Shown here piece by piece: positions 23,635-35,980 of a DNA stretch of 64,000 bases (the first letter of the stretch is position 1; the number at the start of each line of letters is the position of its first letter). The stretch comes from Xanthostigma xanthostigma (lineage: Eukaryota > Arthropoda > Insecta > Raphidioptera > Raphidiidae), in assembly GCA_963575645.1 (NCBI GenBank), contig OY754469.1:24818001-24882000 (forward strand), in the 5' to 3' direction. The notes under the pieces were generated by a model. The model saw nothing but the letters and a program-made list of their open reading frames with translations, was not told the DNA's origin and ran no database searches. The translations under genes were made by a program, and so were the position numbers.

Positions 23635-23999
23635 CTAGCGGTCCCGCTCGGTTTCACCCGGGTGCAAAAGAACAAATGGGGGGAAGGACATGAGTACGCA
23701 CGTTCATCTTAGTTTACCGAGATGAATGTTGTGTCCAAATTTCATGATGATCGGAGTTACCGTTTCTAAGTTTTTGTCGGACGGACAAATTTTGAGTTAT
23801 CTTTTGCAACATTTTTCATTGATGCTCCGGTCCTATTGGTCGTAGCGTGATATTATATAGCTTATAGCCTTCCTCGATAAATGGATTATCCAACAAAAAA
23901 AAATTTCAATTCGAACCAGTAGTTCCTGATATTAGCGCGTTCAACCAAACAAACAATCAAACAAGCAAACTCTTCAGCTTAGTAGTAGTATAGTATAGA
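23635..23999 (-). mobile_element. Non-autonomous Helitron, family H, copy 2
   Basis: On the minus strand the element starts TCTATACTATACTACTAC and ends with the gtgaaaccgagcgggaccgc-tag hairpin block. The flanks are A before TC and T after CTAG. The 365 bp contain no ORF and align throughout with 14904-15243. Confidence 0.8.
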
Positions 24000-25211
24000 T
24001 TATGAACAATAGTCCAAGGCCGTATATTTAAAGTAACGTTCTTTTGTTTTATATTAATATTTTGTATAAAGCGAATAATATTGGCTTATTTTTGGTGTTC
24101 GCCCGTACAACTCAAATGAAAACAAAATTATATCTCAGTGCAAATGGTGGTTGCGTTATATGACTACACGCAATCGTGCACATAGTCTTATAGTCACGCA
24201 CATGAAATATACCCGTGCATATAAAACAAATAAAATATTATTTTTATTGAGTGAAAATTCAAATTGACCGTCACACCGGGCGGAGAATGTCCTATTATAT
24301 CAGGAGATGCTAGTCAAGTGATCGGTCATACTCATAATATAATGGCCTTTAATAACTCATCAATAAACCGAAGCTTTTATTCACTCTAATCCACTGTCGG
24401 AGGATTATATAGACTGAATTATCAACCAATCAATTTTATTGCTGGATGCTTCGGACATAATATAGCTGAACACACACATTTAACTTTCGATTAAAGGCGG
24501 AATTTGAGCTGACAGAACACCAATCTATCTTTTACGAGCATTTAATTTTTCAATGTTTCCTTTTTATTGGATTTTATAAGACTGTATACTATTATTAATC
24601 TATTTGTATTTTGTATATAGAATATATACATATTAGGTGTGATTGACACATTGTACTGTAATGTGTATATGTCGTAGTCATAATGCAAAATTAGGCTTTT
24701 TACAAAATGTTTAGGGATTTTATAAAAAGCCGGCCAAACGCGAGCGAACAATGCAGTTTCCGTTATGACTATACCAATTCAGGCAAATTCACAAATTCCG
24801 GCAAAATGTGAGTAGAAGAACATGGATCCCGTTCTGACGCATACGTAATTAATGAATGGCCCCTAAAGAAGTTTCACTTCAAAATTAGACGTAAATTTTC
24901 ACAATAAATAATTGAGGTAATAGCAAATTGAAAAATTTTTAAGTAATAAATCACATCTGGGAACAATAATAATATTGTTAAGAAATTAATTTACCGATAT
25001 GTTTAAAAACATTATTCACCTTGGCTTTGCAGTAATCCTGTAAAAATTGCTACTTAGTACTTTTTCAAGAGTTGGATCTTTCCAATTTCTTGTATTGTTT
25101 TCAATTCGGAAAGACAAACGATGACACTTAAAAACTTTAGTCAACGTGCAGTTTTAACCGCGTAGAAGTTTTCCTTAAAGAAAATTATAAGAACGAAGGA
25201 ACGGTACTCAC

Positions 25212-25288
25212 CTAATACTTGATTGAAGATCTTATCGAAGTTGACCTCGCTTTTCTTCTCTAAATATTTGTGCATCACGCTCCGTACG
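25212..25288 (-). CDS. Gprk1: GRK2/3-class receptor kinase, RGS-homology exon (upstream of the two)
   Basis: This 77-bp internal exon belongs to a G-protein-coupled receptor kinase. The enzyme phosphorylates activated seven-transmembrane receptors at the plasma membrane so that arrestin can bind. On the minus strand a pyrimidine-rich tract ending in ttgcag precedes the exon and TTAG|gtgagt follows it. The reading is (S)[15 protein letters not shown], then [11 protein letters not shown], which matches the start of the RGS-homology domain of GRK2/3 and Drosophila Gprk1 and not the GRK4/5/6 class. The exon supplies the last base of one codon, 25 full codons, and the first base of a Gly codon that the exon at 10035-10108 completes. 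The first coding exon, with the conserved MADLEAVL-type start, was not found to the right. The assignment rests on my recall of the family. Confidence 0.85.
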
Positions 25289-27914
25289 CTGCAACAAAAA
25301 TAACAATGTTTAAATAATTTACACAAAAACACAACCATTTAATAAGACTGGTTACACACTGATAGGCATATCTGTTGCCAAAAGAAAAAAAACTATTTAT
25401 GTCTAGTTTGTTGACACCCCACCTATTTTATTAATCGACTTACAATCCTAATATAAAGCAGAATAAATCAATTATGTAAATATGTTTTTTTTGTTGTATT
25501 GGTAATATTGTCTGCGAAACTCTGCCGATACGGCGCGAATTGAAATTGGCATTTTACATTTAAACGAGAGACAGAGTTTGTTAATTATAGACGCTTTAAA
25601 ATGATAAGACTCACAGTATTATAAATACAGCGGTTTACCTATTAAAAGTATTTACAGTGACATTTAGTTTTGCCATCAATCCAAACCAATAATTAAAATG
25701 CGAAAGTTTGGATGCTTGTTCCTCAATCACGTCGATTGAGGAACAAACATCCAACTGTTTCATACAGGCAATTTATGATCTGGTAGGCTACTTTGTATTC
25801 CGAACGATTCCGTAAATCCTAAGAGAATTTGTGTTTTTTCCATGATAGATTTTAGCACAACCAAACTGGCTTTTCCTCAATACAAAAAATTCGCAAAGAA
25901 AAGTTGGTTCTTCCTGAATCATGTCTTGCGGTATTCGCATATAATTTTTTTAGATGCTCCTATGTCAACACTGGAGGAGCCGCAGGAAAAAGAGCTATGT
26001 ACATATATGTAAAAGGCGACATCTGTTTGCTGTTTACCTGTTCACACGCGATAAACTCAGAAACCATCCCACTAATTTTCACGAATACCAAGATAAAAAT
26101 ATGTGGAAAGATTTTAGACTATATACTTCATTACGCTATCAGGGCATTCCAGGGAAACGCCCGCGTCGGGTAAATACATTTTATCAATTTCAAATGACGT
26201 AGATTGAGAAACTACTTACAAATCAAGATCATCATTAACCATACACTTCCCACCTCAGATATAATTCGCTACAATAGAGCTACAACAGTATAAAATAAAA
26301 CTGAATCGTTGCATTCATTGAATGATTCAAATCTTTATTTTTCAATGAAAAGAGACAACAAAGTTGATCGAATGCCTCAAGTTATCATCCTAACAACGAA
26401 CAAAATTCAGTCATCAGCATACATTTTAAATCTAAATATTCATTGGAGGCGAAACGATAATGTACATACGAATATTATAGACGGTGATGACCTCAGCTGG
26501 CGAGCGTCTATAAACTGCAATCATTCTCATATAAATCTAGATATACCTACCTACTCAGAATGGTGAAATTTTCGCCGTTTCTAAGTTTATATAAATTTAA
26601 TGATTCGATTTGGCGTTTGCACAACTCGGATAAAGGTACTTCGGAGCATTGAGATCTACAGTGCCATCTCTTCTCATTGTAACGAAAAACAGCCTCTGGG
26701 AATGCTATTTATACATACGACTTAGATTGTTTAGAAGAAGCCTTCCCCATTTCACTAGTTTGTTAAAAACTGTTCAAAATCAAGATAAACAGCTTGTTTT
26801 AAAAACAATTTTTAATTTGTTTTTTATAGTCTATTCGCAGGAGCATTTACCAAAATATTGAAAAACTATTTAACAGCTTTAATGATTAAAAGAAAAAATT
26901 TAAATATTTTTAATTACTGAAATTTTGATAGTTTACAAGAATATTTTCCATATTCATAAATTTACACATTTTTTACACAAAAAATGTTTTAAAAATAAAA
27001 AACCATGGTAAAGTTTAAAAATAATACATGAAGAAAACAGTCCACAGGTAAAGACTCAAGCTGTCTTTGATAATTGATCTCTGCTGAACAATATTATCCG
27101 GAAAAGAGACCACAAATGTATGGCCGCTTTCTAGTAAGCTTTATCTTGTCACGATACATGGCTAAAAAATGTCTTTGTCGCTAGGGGTCGTCTCAGATTA
27201 ATGTAACAAAAATGTGACAGAGAGGTCTGGGGGATTTTAAATGCTGTGATGTTATAAAATCAAATCTTTAAGAATTATATTTTGTGATCCATGGATCGGA
27301 TGTCAGATACTTTTCCTGTTGTACTATTGTGTTACTTTAGTACATACACGATATATAACTATATTCAAGTTAAGTAAAACAGTTTATTGTTAATGATACT
27401 ACAAACAAATTTTGCTCCACTTCTTTTACAAATCGTATTAAATCTCAAAATCGACTTACAACTTTAGCAGAGTCTATATGATTACTATTATCCAAGTGTG
27501 CAATTATATTAGTTAATTATTATTATTGAAGCGGTAGATATACCCACTATTGTACGATCAATAATATTGAAAAAGTAATTTACAACTTCCATTACACAGT
27601 CCTAATTATAAAATTGTTTGTCAGGTGTTGTCAAATTTGTGGATTATATTGTGCGTCATATAAATTCGCTGTAAATCACACAAAAGAAAGAAAATTAAAC
27701 GTGCAAATTAAGAGCTTTATTGCGTGAAGAAGAGAATGCTTTATGGATCGATGAAGAAGAAGTCGACTATAGTCTTATACCAATTGAAATTAAAAATTAT
27801 AATTATAAAGAACGTGGCATGCAACTGATAGATATCTACCCTAAAAGATTGGTATGCTACTTTATGAACTGAAGAAAAGTAATATATTTGTATCCATAAT
27901 ATTATATCGATTAC
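25289..27914 (-). other. Intron stretch, no gene recognised
   Basis: It holds a small hairpin at 25713-25750 (gttcctcaatc...gattgaggaac) and some short plus-strand frames at 25904-26202 and 26309-26566. These overlap in two frames and resemble no family I know. The rest is AT-rich. The kinase's first coding exon was looked for here and not found. Confidence 0.4.
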
Positions 27915-27916
27915 TA

Positions 27917-28639
27917 TACAGAGTGTTAGAAAAGCCCCGGAACCCCGAAAAATCTCGTCGACGATTCATGGAATCAAAAAACATGAAAACACGTAAAAAA
28001 TAATTTTTTGAGAGCTATTTAATGAGACCACACAAATTCGGATTTTACTACAAAAAATACGCAAATTTTACTTGAACTCTTTTATGTTTATTCGCGACAC
28101 ATGTCGCGGTAATCGCGAAAAATAAAAAAAGTCAATTATTTCTCGAAACGATCAAATAAAAATTGGCATCAAAGAGGAGCACGAAAAAGCACGTATCTAA
28201 CACTTTTTTAAAGCCATTCAATGACATCAGTAATGACTCTCCTATTAAATTTAAGCTAATAATCGCGAACAGCTGTCATTTGTGTATTAACGTATAAATT
28301 CAAAGCTTGCTTTGTCTGTGTTTGTGTGTAATTAATACGTAATTAATTAATGTATTTAATAAGCGTGCTTACGACCGAGATATGAAGAAAGATAGTATAC
28401 ACCACACTGGCCGAAGGTATTTTTTGTAGTAAAATCCGCATCTGCAATAAAAAATAGGGGTGTCCATTTAAAATTGCAAAGTTGTCCACCGCCCCACCCG
28501 CTGGGTGGGAGCTGGGGAGTCATGTGTGATCTTATTAAATAGCTCTCAAATAATATTTTTTACGTGTTTTCACGTTTTTTGATTCCATGCATCGTCTACG
28601 AGATTTTTCGGGGTTCCGGGACTTTTCTAACACCCTGTA
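27917..28639. mobile_element. TIR element of 0.72 kb (TACAGGGTGTTAGAAAAG ends)
   Basis: The left end TACAGAGTGTTAGAAAAG and inverted right end TACAGGGTGTTAGAAAAG are followed inward by mirrored sequence for about 130 bp (ccggaaccccgaaaaatct...). TA lies on both outer sides, consistent with a TA target. The interior is unique and non-coding. Confidence 0.75.
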
Positions 28640-28925
28640 TAATTAATATTAATAAAAATACGCTGCGTTTTATTGAACTGTAAAATTAATTGTTAAAAAC
28701 AAATTTTTACGAATTAAAAATTATAGGGCAGAGAAGTGCATTAATTTGACGTCACTTGTTTAATGAAAATGTGACCAAATACTATGACATAGGGGGAGGG
28801 CGAGGTCTAGAGGTCTTAAAAATCGTGTGACGTAATTTATAAATGACCTCTTAGAGCCGGTAGCGGCACATTCAAAACGTGCAAGTTTTTTCAGATAAGC
28901 TCTTTCTTAAGCTCCCAAGACATTA
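28640..28925. other. Short stretch without a recognised feature
   Basis: It is an AT-rich segment between two TIR elements. A purine-rich patch (agggggagggcgaggtc, near 28790) stands out, but I see no coding signal. Confidence 0.3.
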
Positions 28926-30180
28926 AGTGGCGAGTGTGAGTCGGACGAATGCGTAAATATTTTGAGCCGGAACGAAATTACCCCCCCCCCCCGCATTTAA
29001 GAGGATGCGTAACACGGTGGTGATATTAATATTTCAGTTTGGGGTTGCGCAACCCCCCATAACGGCCAAAAACCACCCCGAACGGGGTTAAACGCACATT
29101 ACGTTATTTCCTTTCCGAAAAAAATGTTTTTTTCTGTTTTTGAACATGCTGAGCACGGTAGTTGTGTCGAAAATTGCCGCCGACTCTTATCAACCCTTCC
29201 ACCGGTCAAATCTCATTCCCGAAACGGGTGAATTTTTTTTATATTGCCGGCAGAATTGGGCTTCGAGGAAGCTGAGCACGACGCTGTGTTGAAAATTTCC
29301 ACCGACTCTCACCAATCCCTCCACCGGGCAAATATCACCCCCGAAACAGATGATTTTTTTTATTTTCAAAATATTTGCGAAACTATAAAATTTAGAAAAA
29401 AAATTTCAACACCACCACCGTGCTCAGTCTCCTTGATATTGGAAAATGGAAATCAGGTTTCAATATTATGAATTAAATAACCCTTTATTCATCAAATAAT
29501 TATTCCCTTTATTTAAAGCGCACTAAGGAAGGTAGTGTTAACTGTATGAATCCGTATGAGACTTCTTCATATAATAGACTTAAAAAAGCCATTTGAGGGA
29601 TCTTTTCTATACTAATTATCTTAAAACTATCACATAAACATAAGTATACTTCAAACCCTTATATTCGTGACAGAATATTTTCTCTGTATATTTACCTTTA
29701 TCACCTAAAGAAAAATAATGATTCATCACTTAATATATAATAGATATATATTTGTTTTAAAACGATTACTAAAATAGTAAAGATTAATTTCATATGCATG
29801 TAAATTATAATATTCCAACACTTGAAAACGTGGTAATAATCAAATTGTGTCAGCGATATAAAAAAATCACCCGTTTTGGGGGTGAGATTTGGCCGGTGGA
29901 GGGGTTGATTAGTGTCGGCGGCAATTTTCAACACCACCACCGTGCTCAGCATCATCAAAAACAAGGAAAAAACATTTTTTTCAGAATAAAAATAACGTAA
30001 TGCGCGTTTAACCCCGTTCGCGGGTGGTTTTTAGCCGTTTTGGGGGTTGCGCAACCCCAAAAAGAAATTTTAATATCATCACCGTGTTCAGCATACTCTA
30101 AAACGGAGGGGGGAGGTAATCTTGTTCCGGCTCAAATTAGTTACATTTTTCGAGGTTTTTTCCGACTCACACACGCCACT
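28926..30180. mobile_element. 1.25-kb foldback element (family F), full copy
   Basis: The ends AGTGGCGAGTGTGAGTCGGA (28926-28945) and, inverted, AGTGGCGTGTGTGAGTCGGA (30161-30180) differ at one base. The arms run inward about 300 bp with mirrored blocks ggggttgcgcaaccccc and caccaccgtgctcag. Part of the left arm is repeated in tandem at about 29250-29345. A half copy lies at 37495-37676 and the terminal motif recurs near 56780. No transposase is present. A 12-C run begins at 28981. Confidence 0.75.
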
Positions 30181-30689
30181 ATCAGAGGAAAGAATACAAT
30201 ATTATTGTGGAGTAGGTACATGCTATCTAGAAATACTCCCTTCACGTTTCATCACAGATATTTTCCCTTTATCTAAAAACTGTTAAAACTTTCCAGAAGT
30301 TATTTTTAAAGCTAAATGTTTCAGATGAACACCACATTTAGAACCAAGAATCCACACTACAGATCATACAGGCCAATTTGAAAAAAAAAATACTTTTCAA
30401 TTTTTTGTCTATAGGATGTAGTGTAAGATGAAGAGTGCAGTCGGTATTTGTTTCATTAACAGTTCTTTTACCATTCCAACTCCACATTCATTTTTCCAAT
30501 TGAATACAATTTTTTATTACTATCGTAGAAAAAGAATTACGTTCCGTCGTTTTGCAAACTCGCATTTTGTCAATTTTTAATGAAAACTGAATCCAAAGTT
30601 TTTAAATTATAGGCACATATCCCGCGTTCCAAAAGGAATTCACAAATACGAATCGTGTTAATCTATTTTTCATGAAAACAATGTTTACT

Positions 30690-31015
30690 ATTATAGACCA
30701 GCGCTCACGCTAATTTTTGTATTGACATCGCGCGATTAAGTGACTGCATCGCGATTTGATGATTACTCAGCTACTTTAGAAATTTCTCGTAGGGTCGAAC
30801 GATTTTTTAACAGCACGAAGACTCAATCGCACTTTTACTCAATCAAGTGAGCGACGAATTTATTTTGCATTCCCACACCTGCCCTTGAAAAGTCAGCTTT
30901 GTTGGAATTCATGGCATGGAATAGCGCGAATTTGCGATTAAGTGGGCTTTGTGTTTTCGACGATCGCGCGTTCGCGATACATCAGTTATATATTTCAGCA
31001 GAGTGTGCGGCCTTA
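30690..31015. repeat. Diverged repeat E, copy 1
   Basis: The block tgtgttttcgacgatcgcgc then tacatcagttatatatttca matches 58110-58165 (gcgttttcgacaatcg..., tacatcagttgtgtatttca), and upstream aaatttctcgtagggtcg matches aatttctcgtgagcg. CG dinucleotides are frequent relative to the surroundings. It is an old element with no ORF. Confidence 0.55.
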
Positions 31016-33025
31016 CGCTGTTGGTAACTCTTCATTTGACGAATAACAAATAATTTAATTGCACAATCATGATGCATGCGTGAGCTGATCCTAAGAGAAC
31101 TGTATTTTTTTACGTTTTAAGACGCGTGCGTGTCTATAGTGAACTTTCGACACATTTTATGTAGTTTATGTGAAATTAAAAGTTGTGAAAGATATTCCGG
31201 TCATTGAGAAATAACTTTCAAAGCTCCGAGATTTTATTCACAGCCTACAAATTTTTTGATGAATGACAAATGTCCAAAGTTCAGGGAAGTATAGTTTCTT
31301 ACAAAATCTACAGTATTATACTATGTTTTAAAACTTCATTACTTTTTGCGGTTTCTGAGAATTTTTCAAAAGCTATCTTTTTCCATTTTCATAATTTTCA
31401 AATTTTTGCCACCAGCAACTAAGGATTATCTGGATTCAATACTGTTTCCAATTTTACCGTTAGGGAGTTGAAAGTTTGTAATAGATTAACCACGGTAACA
31501 TTACCTACTTCAAAGTTCTTAAGTCTTCAGACAATTTTCAGAAACTGCTCGATTTTTGAGTGAAATCAGGACATTAAATCGAAATAAAGTGTTCAAAAAT
31601 ATTTAAGAATGTCCCCTCCCTCCATATGCATATGTAAATATACATGACTTTCGATGCATATATCACTCTTATATCAATAAAACACAGTCGGTGCTGTATA
31701 TAAAACAAAACATCATCGACAAGTGCGAAACGATGGTTAGCACATGTTATGTTTAACTATTTTCTTACAAACACATTCTACATTCTCTTATTGGTTAACT
31801 AGATCAAACAATGTGCACCGTTTATAAAATCTCTACCGCATGGTGTATGATTAATTTCTAAAATTATAATCGCCACTTTTTTAAAAATAGATATTTGTCT
31901 GCAACAATATACAAATCACCTGACATATTTGTAGGTTCTGGTTAAATAATGTAAGACGGCATTTTACAATTAAATACTTGTATCCAATAGTACCAGATGT
32001 CATATAAAAATACAGGTCTGAATTCAAAACTTTTTTTAAGTAATGAAAAAACGCTTGATCTTCATATTTCAGAAATTTCGTATTTATACTGAAATTAAAG
32101 TGTATAAGATTGGATCCACCGTCAAAAATTAAACTTATAAAGAATGTTTTTTTTTTTTGGAAACATTGAACGTAATTTACGAATTAATATAATTGTGTCA
32201 ATAAAATAACGAATTACAAGGTTATAGATTCTTGTGGAGCAAAAATGTTGCTACGTCAATCTAACAAACTAAGACCCTTGAAGTGTAATCTTTATATACC
32301 ATATTATTTTTATAATCATAATAAATTATTGATTATTTTTCCATCTGAAAAAATATCAGAATCATTTCTGAATCCAAACGTGAATTCTGTACCACCAAAG
32401 TCATTTACTACATCGTCCGTATAATATAAATATAATCAATAAATAATTTAATAAATGCAAATGCGTTTGTGTAATGGTTGGTTTAAAATCAAAACACGTC
32501 TTTCTATTTTTAATATTACAAACATTATATTATGTTGTATGATATTTGCTATTCGTTTGCATGATAACATAATACGGTTTCACATGTAAAAATTAACCAA
32601 AGCCAGCTTGTCAGCTACCGACTTAATTTCTTTTTGACAGATCTACAGAACAAAGGAACAGCTGGTTTTTTATGTTTTAAAATATTTCAGAAACTATAAA
32701 GTTAAAAAAAATATTTTTTTACAAAACTATCTTGAAAAAATAAATTGAATATTCCGTTATGAGAAGTCTATCATTATAATAATAGGATCCATTTTAATAT
32801 AGCCACCCTTAGAACTCAGTTATTTCTCAAGATACGAAAGTTGCTAAGCTCGGAGGGGGACATACTGTGAACACATTAACATTTTCAGAGGTGGAGTCAC
32901 TTTCGAGAAAATAATATCAAGTTTGTTTTTTTAAATAGAAGTCTATGATTTTTATCGGCCCATTGGATAAAAGAGAAAAAAAATGTTAAGAAGATCATTT
33001 GGACTATTTTTCGATCGGAGACCTT
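31016..33025. other. AT-rich intron stretch, no gene recognised
   Basis: No splice-bounded coding segment, repeat boundary or palindrome of note was seen. Confidence 0.35.
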
Positions 33026-33943
33026 TTTTTTATCATAATAGGTAATAATCGGTTACTGCCGTCGGCATTACCGTTACCTAAGACATACTATGATTTATGT
33101 GCGCCTTCCCGTGGTATGTCTTGTGTAATGCCGACGCTACGCGATACTATGAACGTTGGCCCGAACGTTCGATCGAGCGTTGGACAGAACGTTTGAGTGA
33201 ACTGAGCTCGACAGTTGGTGTGCCAAAGTACTTGCTACACGGTGTGTCAAATGTTTGAAATCTTGAATTGAGAAAAGCTGATACAAACGTTTGTCAACAA
33301 ATACCCATTTGCATAATATCTTATTAACTGTTCAATAAATAAAATTATCGACCAATTTTTCAGACAATATATATTAACTGTCATTGTTATACCAACAAAA
33401 ACGTAACTTCAATATAATTTAAGATAAATAATACAAAATACAATCAATAAAATATTAAATTAACTTGTAATAAATTAACTTTAATAAAATTCAGAAAAAA
33501 AAGTAATGGATTTTGTACGGGAAGTATATTATGTTTCTAAATATAAAATAAATGTAAAATGATAGTGTAATAAACGTACCTGTTTAAAAGACAGATAAAT
33601 CAGGACAAATAATCTTTATAAGGTATAAACACTCAAACAGTATTTAGCAATACACTACGAATTGACATAATATTCGATCGAATCGTGTAGCCGTACATCA
33701 CAGCATAAGAATGTTTTCCTTCGAACGTTGGAGACTTCCTTTGACTCGGGTCAAGAATACCGACAACAGCCAGAACGTCGTCAAACGCGAACGTTGGACG
33801 CTCTATACATTGGAAGCTCGTACATTTGACCGTTGGCCACACGATGCAACGAACGTACGTTAGACGGTGTTGGTAGCATCGTGTAGCGCCGGCATAACGC
33901 TAATACCGGCGGTAATTAACGATTAATTATTATGATAAAAAAG
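33026..33943. mobile_element. TIR element with GAACGTTGG subterminal motifs
   Basis: The left outer end cttttttttatcataatagg is mirrored by the right end attattatgataaaaaagat. Inside both ends lies a gtaatgccgacgctacgcga-like block. Copies of cgaacgttgg or its variants occur near 33151, 33163, 33176, 33726 and 33791, mostly close to the ends. A 27-bp-arm hairpin (33061-33133) interrupts the left end. A block at 33335-33390 is the inverse of 16570-16630. No coding region was seen. Confidence 0.65.
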
Positions 33944-34434
33944 ATACCGATAAAAAATGCTCCAAATAATTTTCATAACATTGTTTCTCCTCTATCCATG
34001 TGTTAACATTATGCACCCCCCCCCCTGAGCTGAGTAACTTTAAATATCGTCAATCGTTAATTAATTATGCAATAAAACAAAGGTTTGAATGTTATAGTTA
34101 TTGTTATTTAGGTTCATTTTATTTACCTAATATAATGAGCTGATGTTATAATTTTACAATAAATAACAAAGACTATTTTTTTATCTACTTTTAACAGGGA
34201 TATGGTGACCGTCGAAAACCGCAGAGAAAATCCATTGGGAGATGAACACCCACCAAACAAAACCAATATTACGTTGAAAATACATTATGCATTGGCTGCT
34301 AACCACACACCGGACAGGACGCAATCACTAAATTGTACACCATTGACGTTATAGTTACCATCGTTGCATGCACGCACAGTAGTTTAAAAATTTATTATTA
34401 CTTAAAGCTCAAATTTTCAAAAAATTCGAATTTA

Positions 34435-34683
34435 TAAAGTACTCTTGGCCCGGTCCGGCTTTGCACGCATTTGTAGATTGGCACCGTTATTTCGTTATTT
34501 TGCAAAATTTTATTTTATTTTAACGCGATAATATACAGCCATGTTTTCATCCTGAAAATCAATTCTAACTATTGGTGCAAAACATTTTAAAATCGGATGC
34601 GCAGTTCCGGAGATTACTCTCCGCATACACACACACTCACAAAATTCGCGTCCTCTTTGTAATATTAGTACATATAGATGTAA
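34435..34683 (-). mobile_element. Lep1-like Helitron relic
   Basis: On the minus strand the element begins atgtactaatattacaaaga then ggacgcgaattttg. It contains gtaatctccggaactgcgc and tcaggatgaaaacatggctg, and finishes gtgcaaagccggaccgggcc. Both ends match the 55517-55765 element in layout, but the terminal CTAG has mutated. Confidence 0.6.
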
Positions 34684-35572
34684 AGTAAAGGTTGATAAAA
34701 GATATAATTGCAAGGTCACCAACTCAGCGAAAAAACTTATTTTTTAAAAAAGGAATAAGAAAAAACTTTTCTAAAAAATGCTAACTTTGGGAACTCTTTT
34801 TGCTAAAAATGTCAAAAATTCATAATTATTTCAGGTTTTTAAAAAAGAGGTGAATTTTATATCATTACTGAGAAGTGAGACACCTCCGTTTCTTCTTCAA
34901 TTTTGAAACTTTAAAATTATATATACATTATACGTGTATATTGTATAATATGTATACGATGATTATTGCCAAGATATACATTCCTCTTCCTGAATAATTG
35001 GAGGAATTCACGTTTTCGTTCTGCATCTCCCGTCTTTGCTTTCGTCTCGTATCGATATCGAGTTTAATAAATTTGCATTATAGGTTGTTTGTTAAAGATT
35101 AATATATACCTATCTGATTTATGTTCCCTGTTTGCATAATACAACGCTTTATAGCGCGGAAGTTATTTTCTTGTTTATATTTTAATTTTGTTTGAGCGTT
35201 GCAACATCAATAACAATTTTGCAATTTCTCTTTAGCAATAAATTCTATAAGCTATTGTTTGTACCGAACGATTTTGTGGTGCTTATTAGTGACGAAAACC
35301 CGTTTTTGTACCGGGACAAAATTTAAAACCTAATAAATTACAATAATGTAACCCCGATCATCTATGATAAAAAAATAAATAAGAAAGGCAATATAAATAA
35401 AGATCACGTAGAATATGGAATAATTGTAACAAATAAAAATACGTAAAGGTGTCGATCGAAATTGAACAAACAATCTTCTGCATGCGAAGCAGACACGTTG
35501 GTCATCGAAGCCGATTGACGTACAGCCAGTTTTATGCTCTTAAAACACTAAATGTACCTATGTGACGTTTTA
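34684..35572. other. AT-rich intron stretch, no gene recognised
   Basis: Nothing recognisable. A tatacgtgtatattgtataa-like AT repeat lies near 34930. Confidence 0.3.
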
Positions 35573-35980
35573 TCTATACTAATACATATGTAGGTAAAGC
35601 TTAAGTGTTTTTTTAATATACAAAGCTGAAGAGTTCGTTTAATATATGAAGTACAAGAGTTTGTTTGGTTGAACGCGCTAATCTCAGGAATTTCTGGTTT
35701 GGTTAGAATTTTTTTTTGTTGGATAGTCCACTTATCGAGGAAAGCTACATAGGCTATATAATATCACGCTATGGCCAATAGGAGCGGAGCATCAATGAAA
35801 AATGTTGCAAAATATAACTCAAAATTTGTCCGTCTGACAAAAATTTTTGAACGGTAACTCCGATCATAAAAAATTTGGACACAACATTCATTTCGTTAAA
35901 CTAAGATGAACGTGCGTATACTCATGTCCCTCCCTCCAGTCGTTCTTTTGCACCCGGGTGAAACCGGGCGGAACCGCTAG
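35573..35980 (+). mobile_element. Non-autonomous Helitron, family H, copy 3
   Basis: The 408-bp copy starts TCTATACTAATACATATG and ends gtgaaaccgggcggaaccgc-tag followed by T. It is longer than its relatives because the 5' region (aaagctgaagagttcgttt...) is partly duplicated at about 35590-35660. The rest aligns with 14904-15243. Confidence 0.8.

Larger units (their letters stand above)
10109..25211 (-). other. 15.1-kb intron of the receptor-kinase gene
   Basis: This is the stretch between the two kinase exons, bounded by gtgagt at its 5' side (25211) and ttacag at its 3' side (10109). It is mostly transposon-derived and its elements are listed separately. The parts where I recognise nothing are about 13778-14903, 15906-16875, 17871-18573, 19842-20340, 22881-23634 and 24000-25211. 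These are AT-rich, with only short chance ORFs. Confidence 0.8.
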
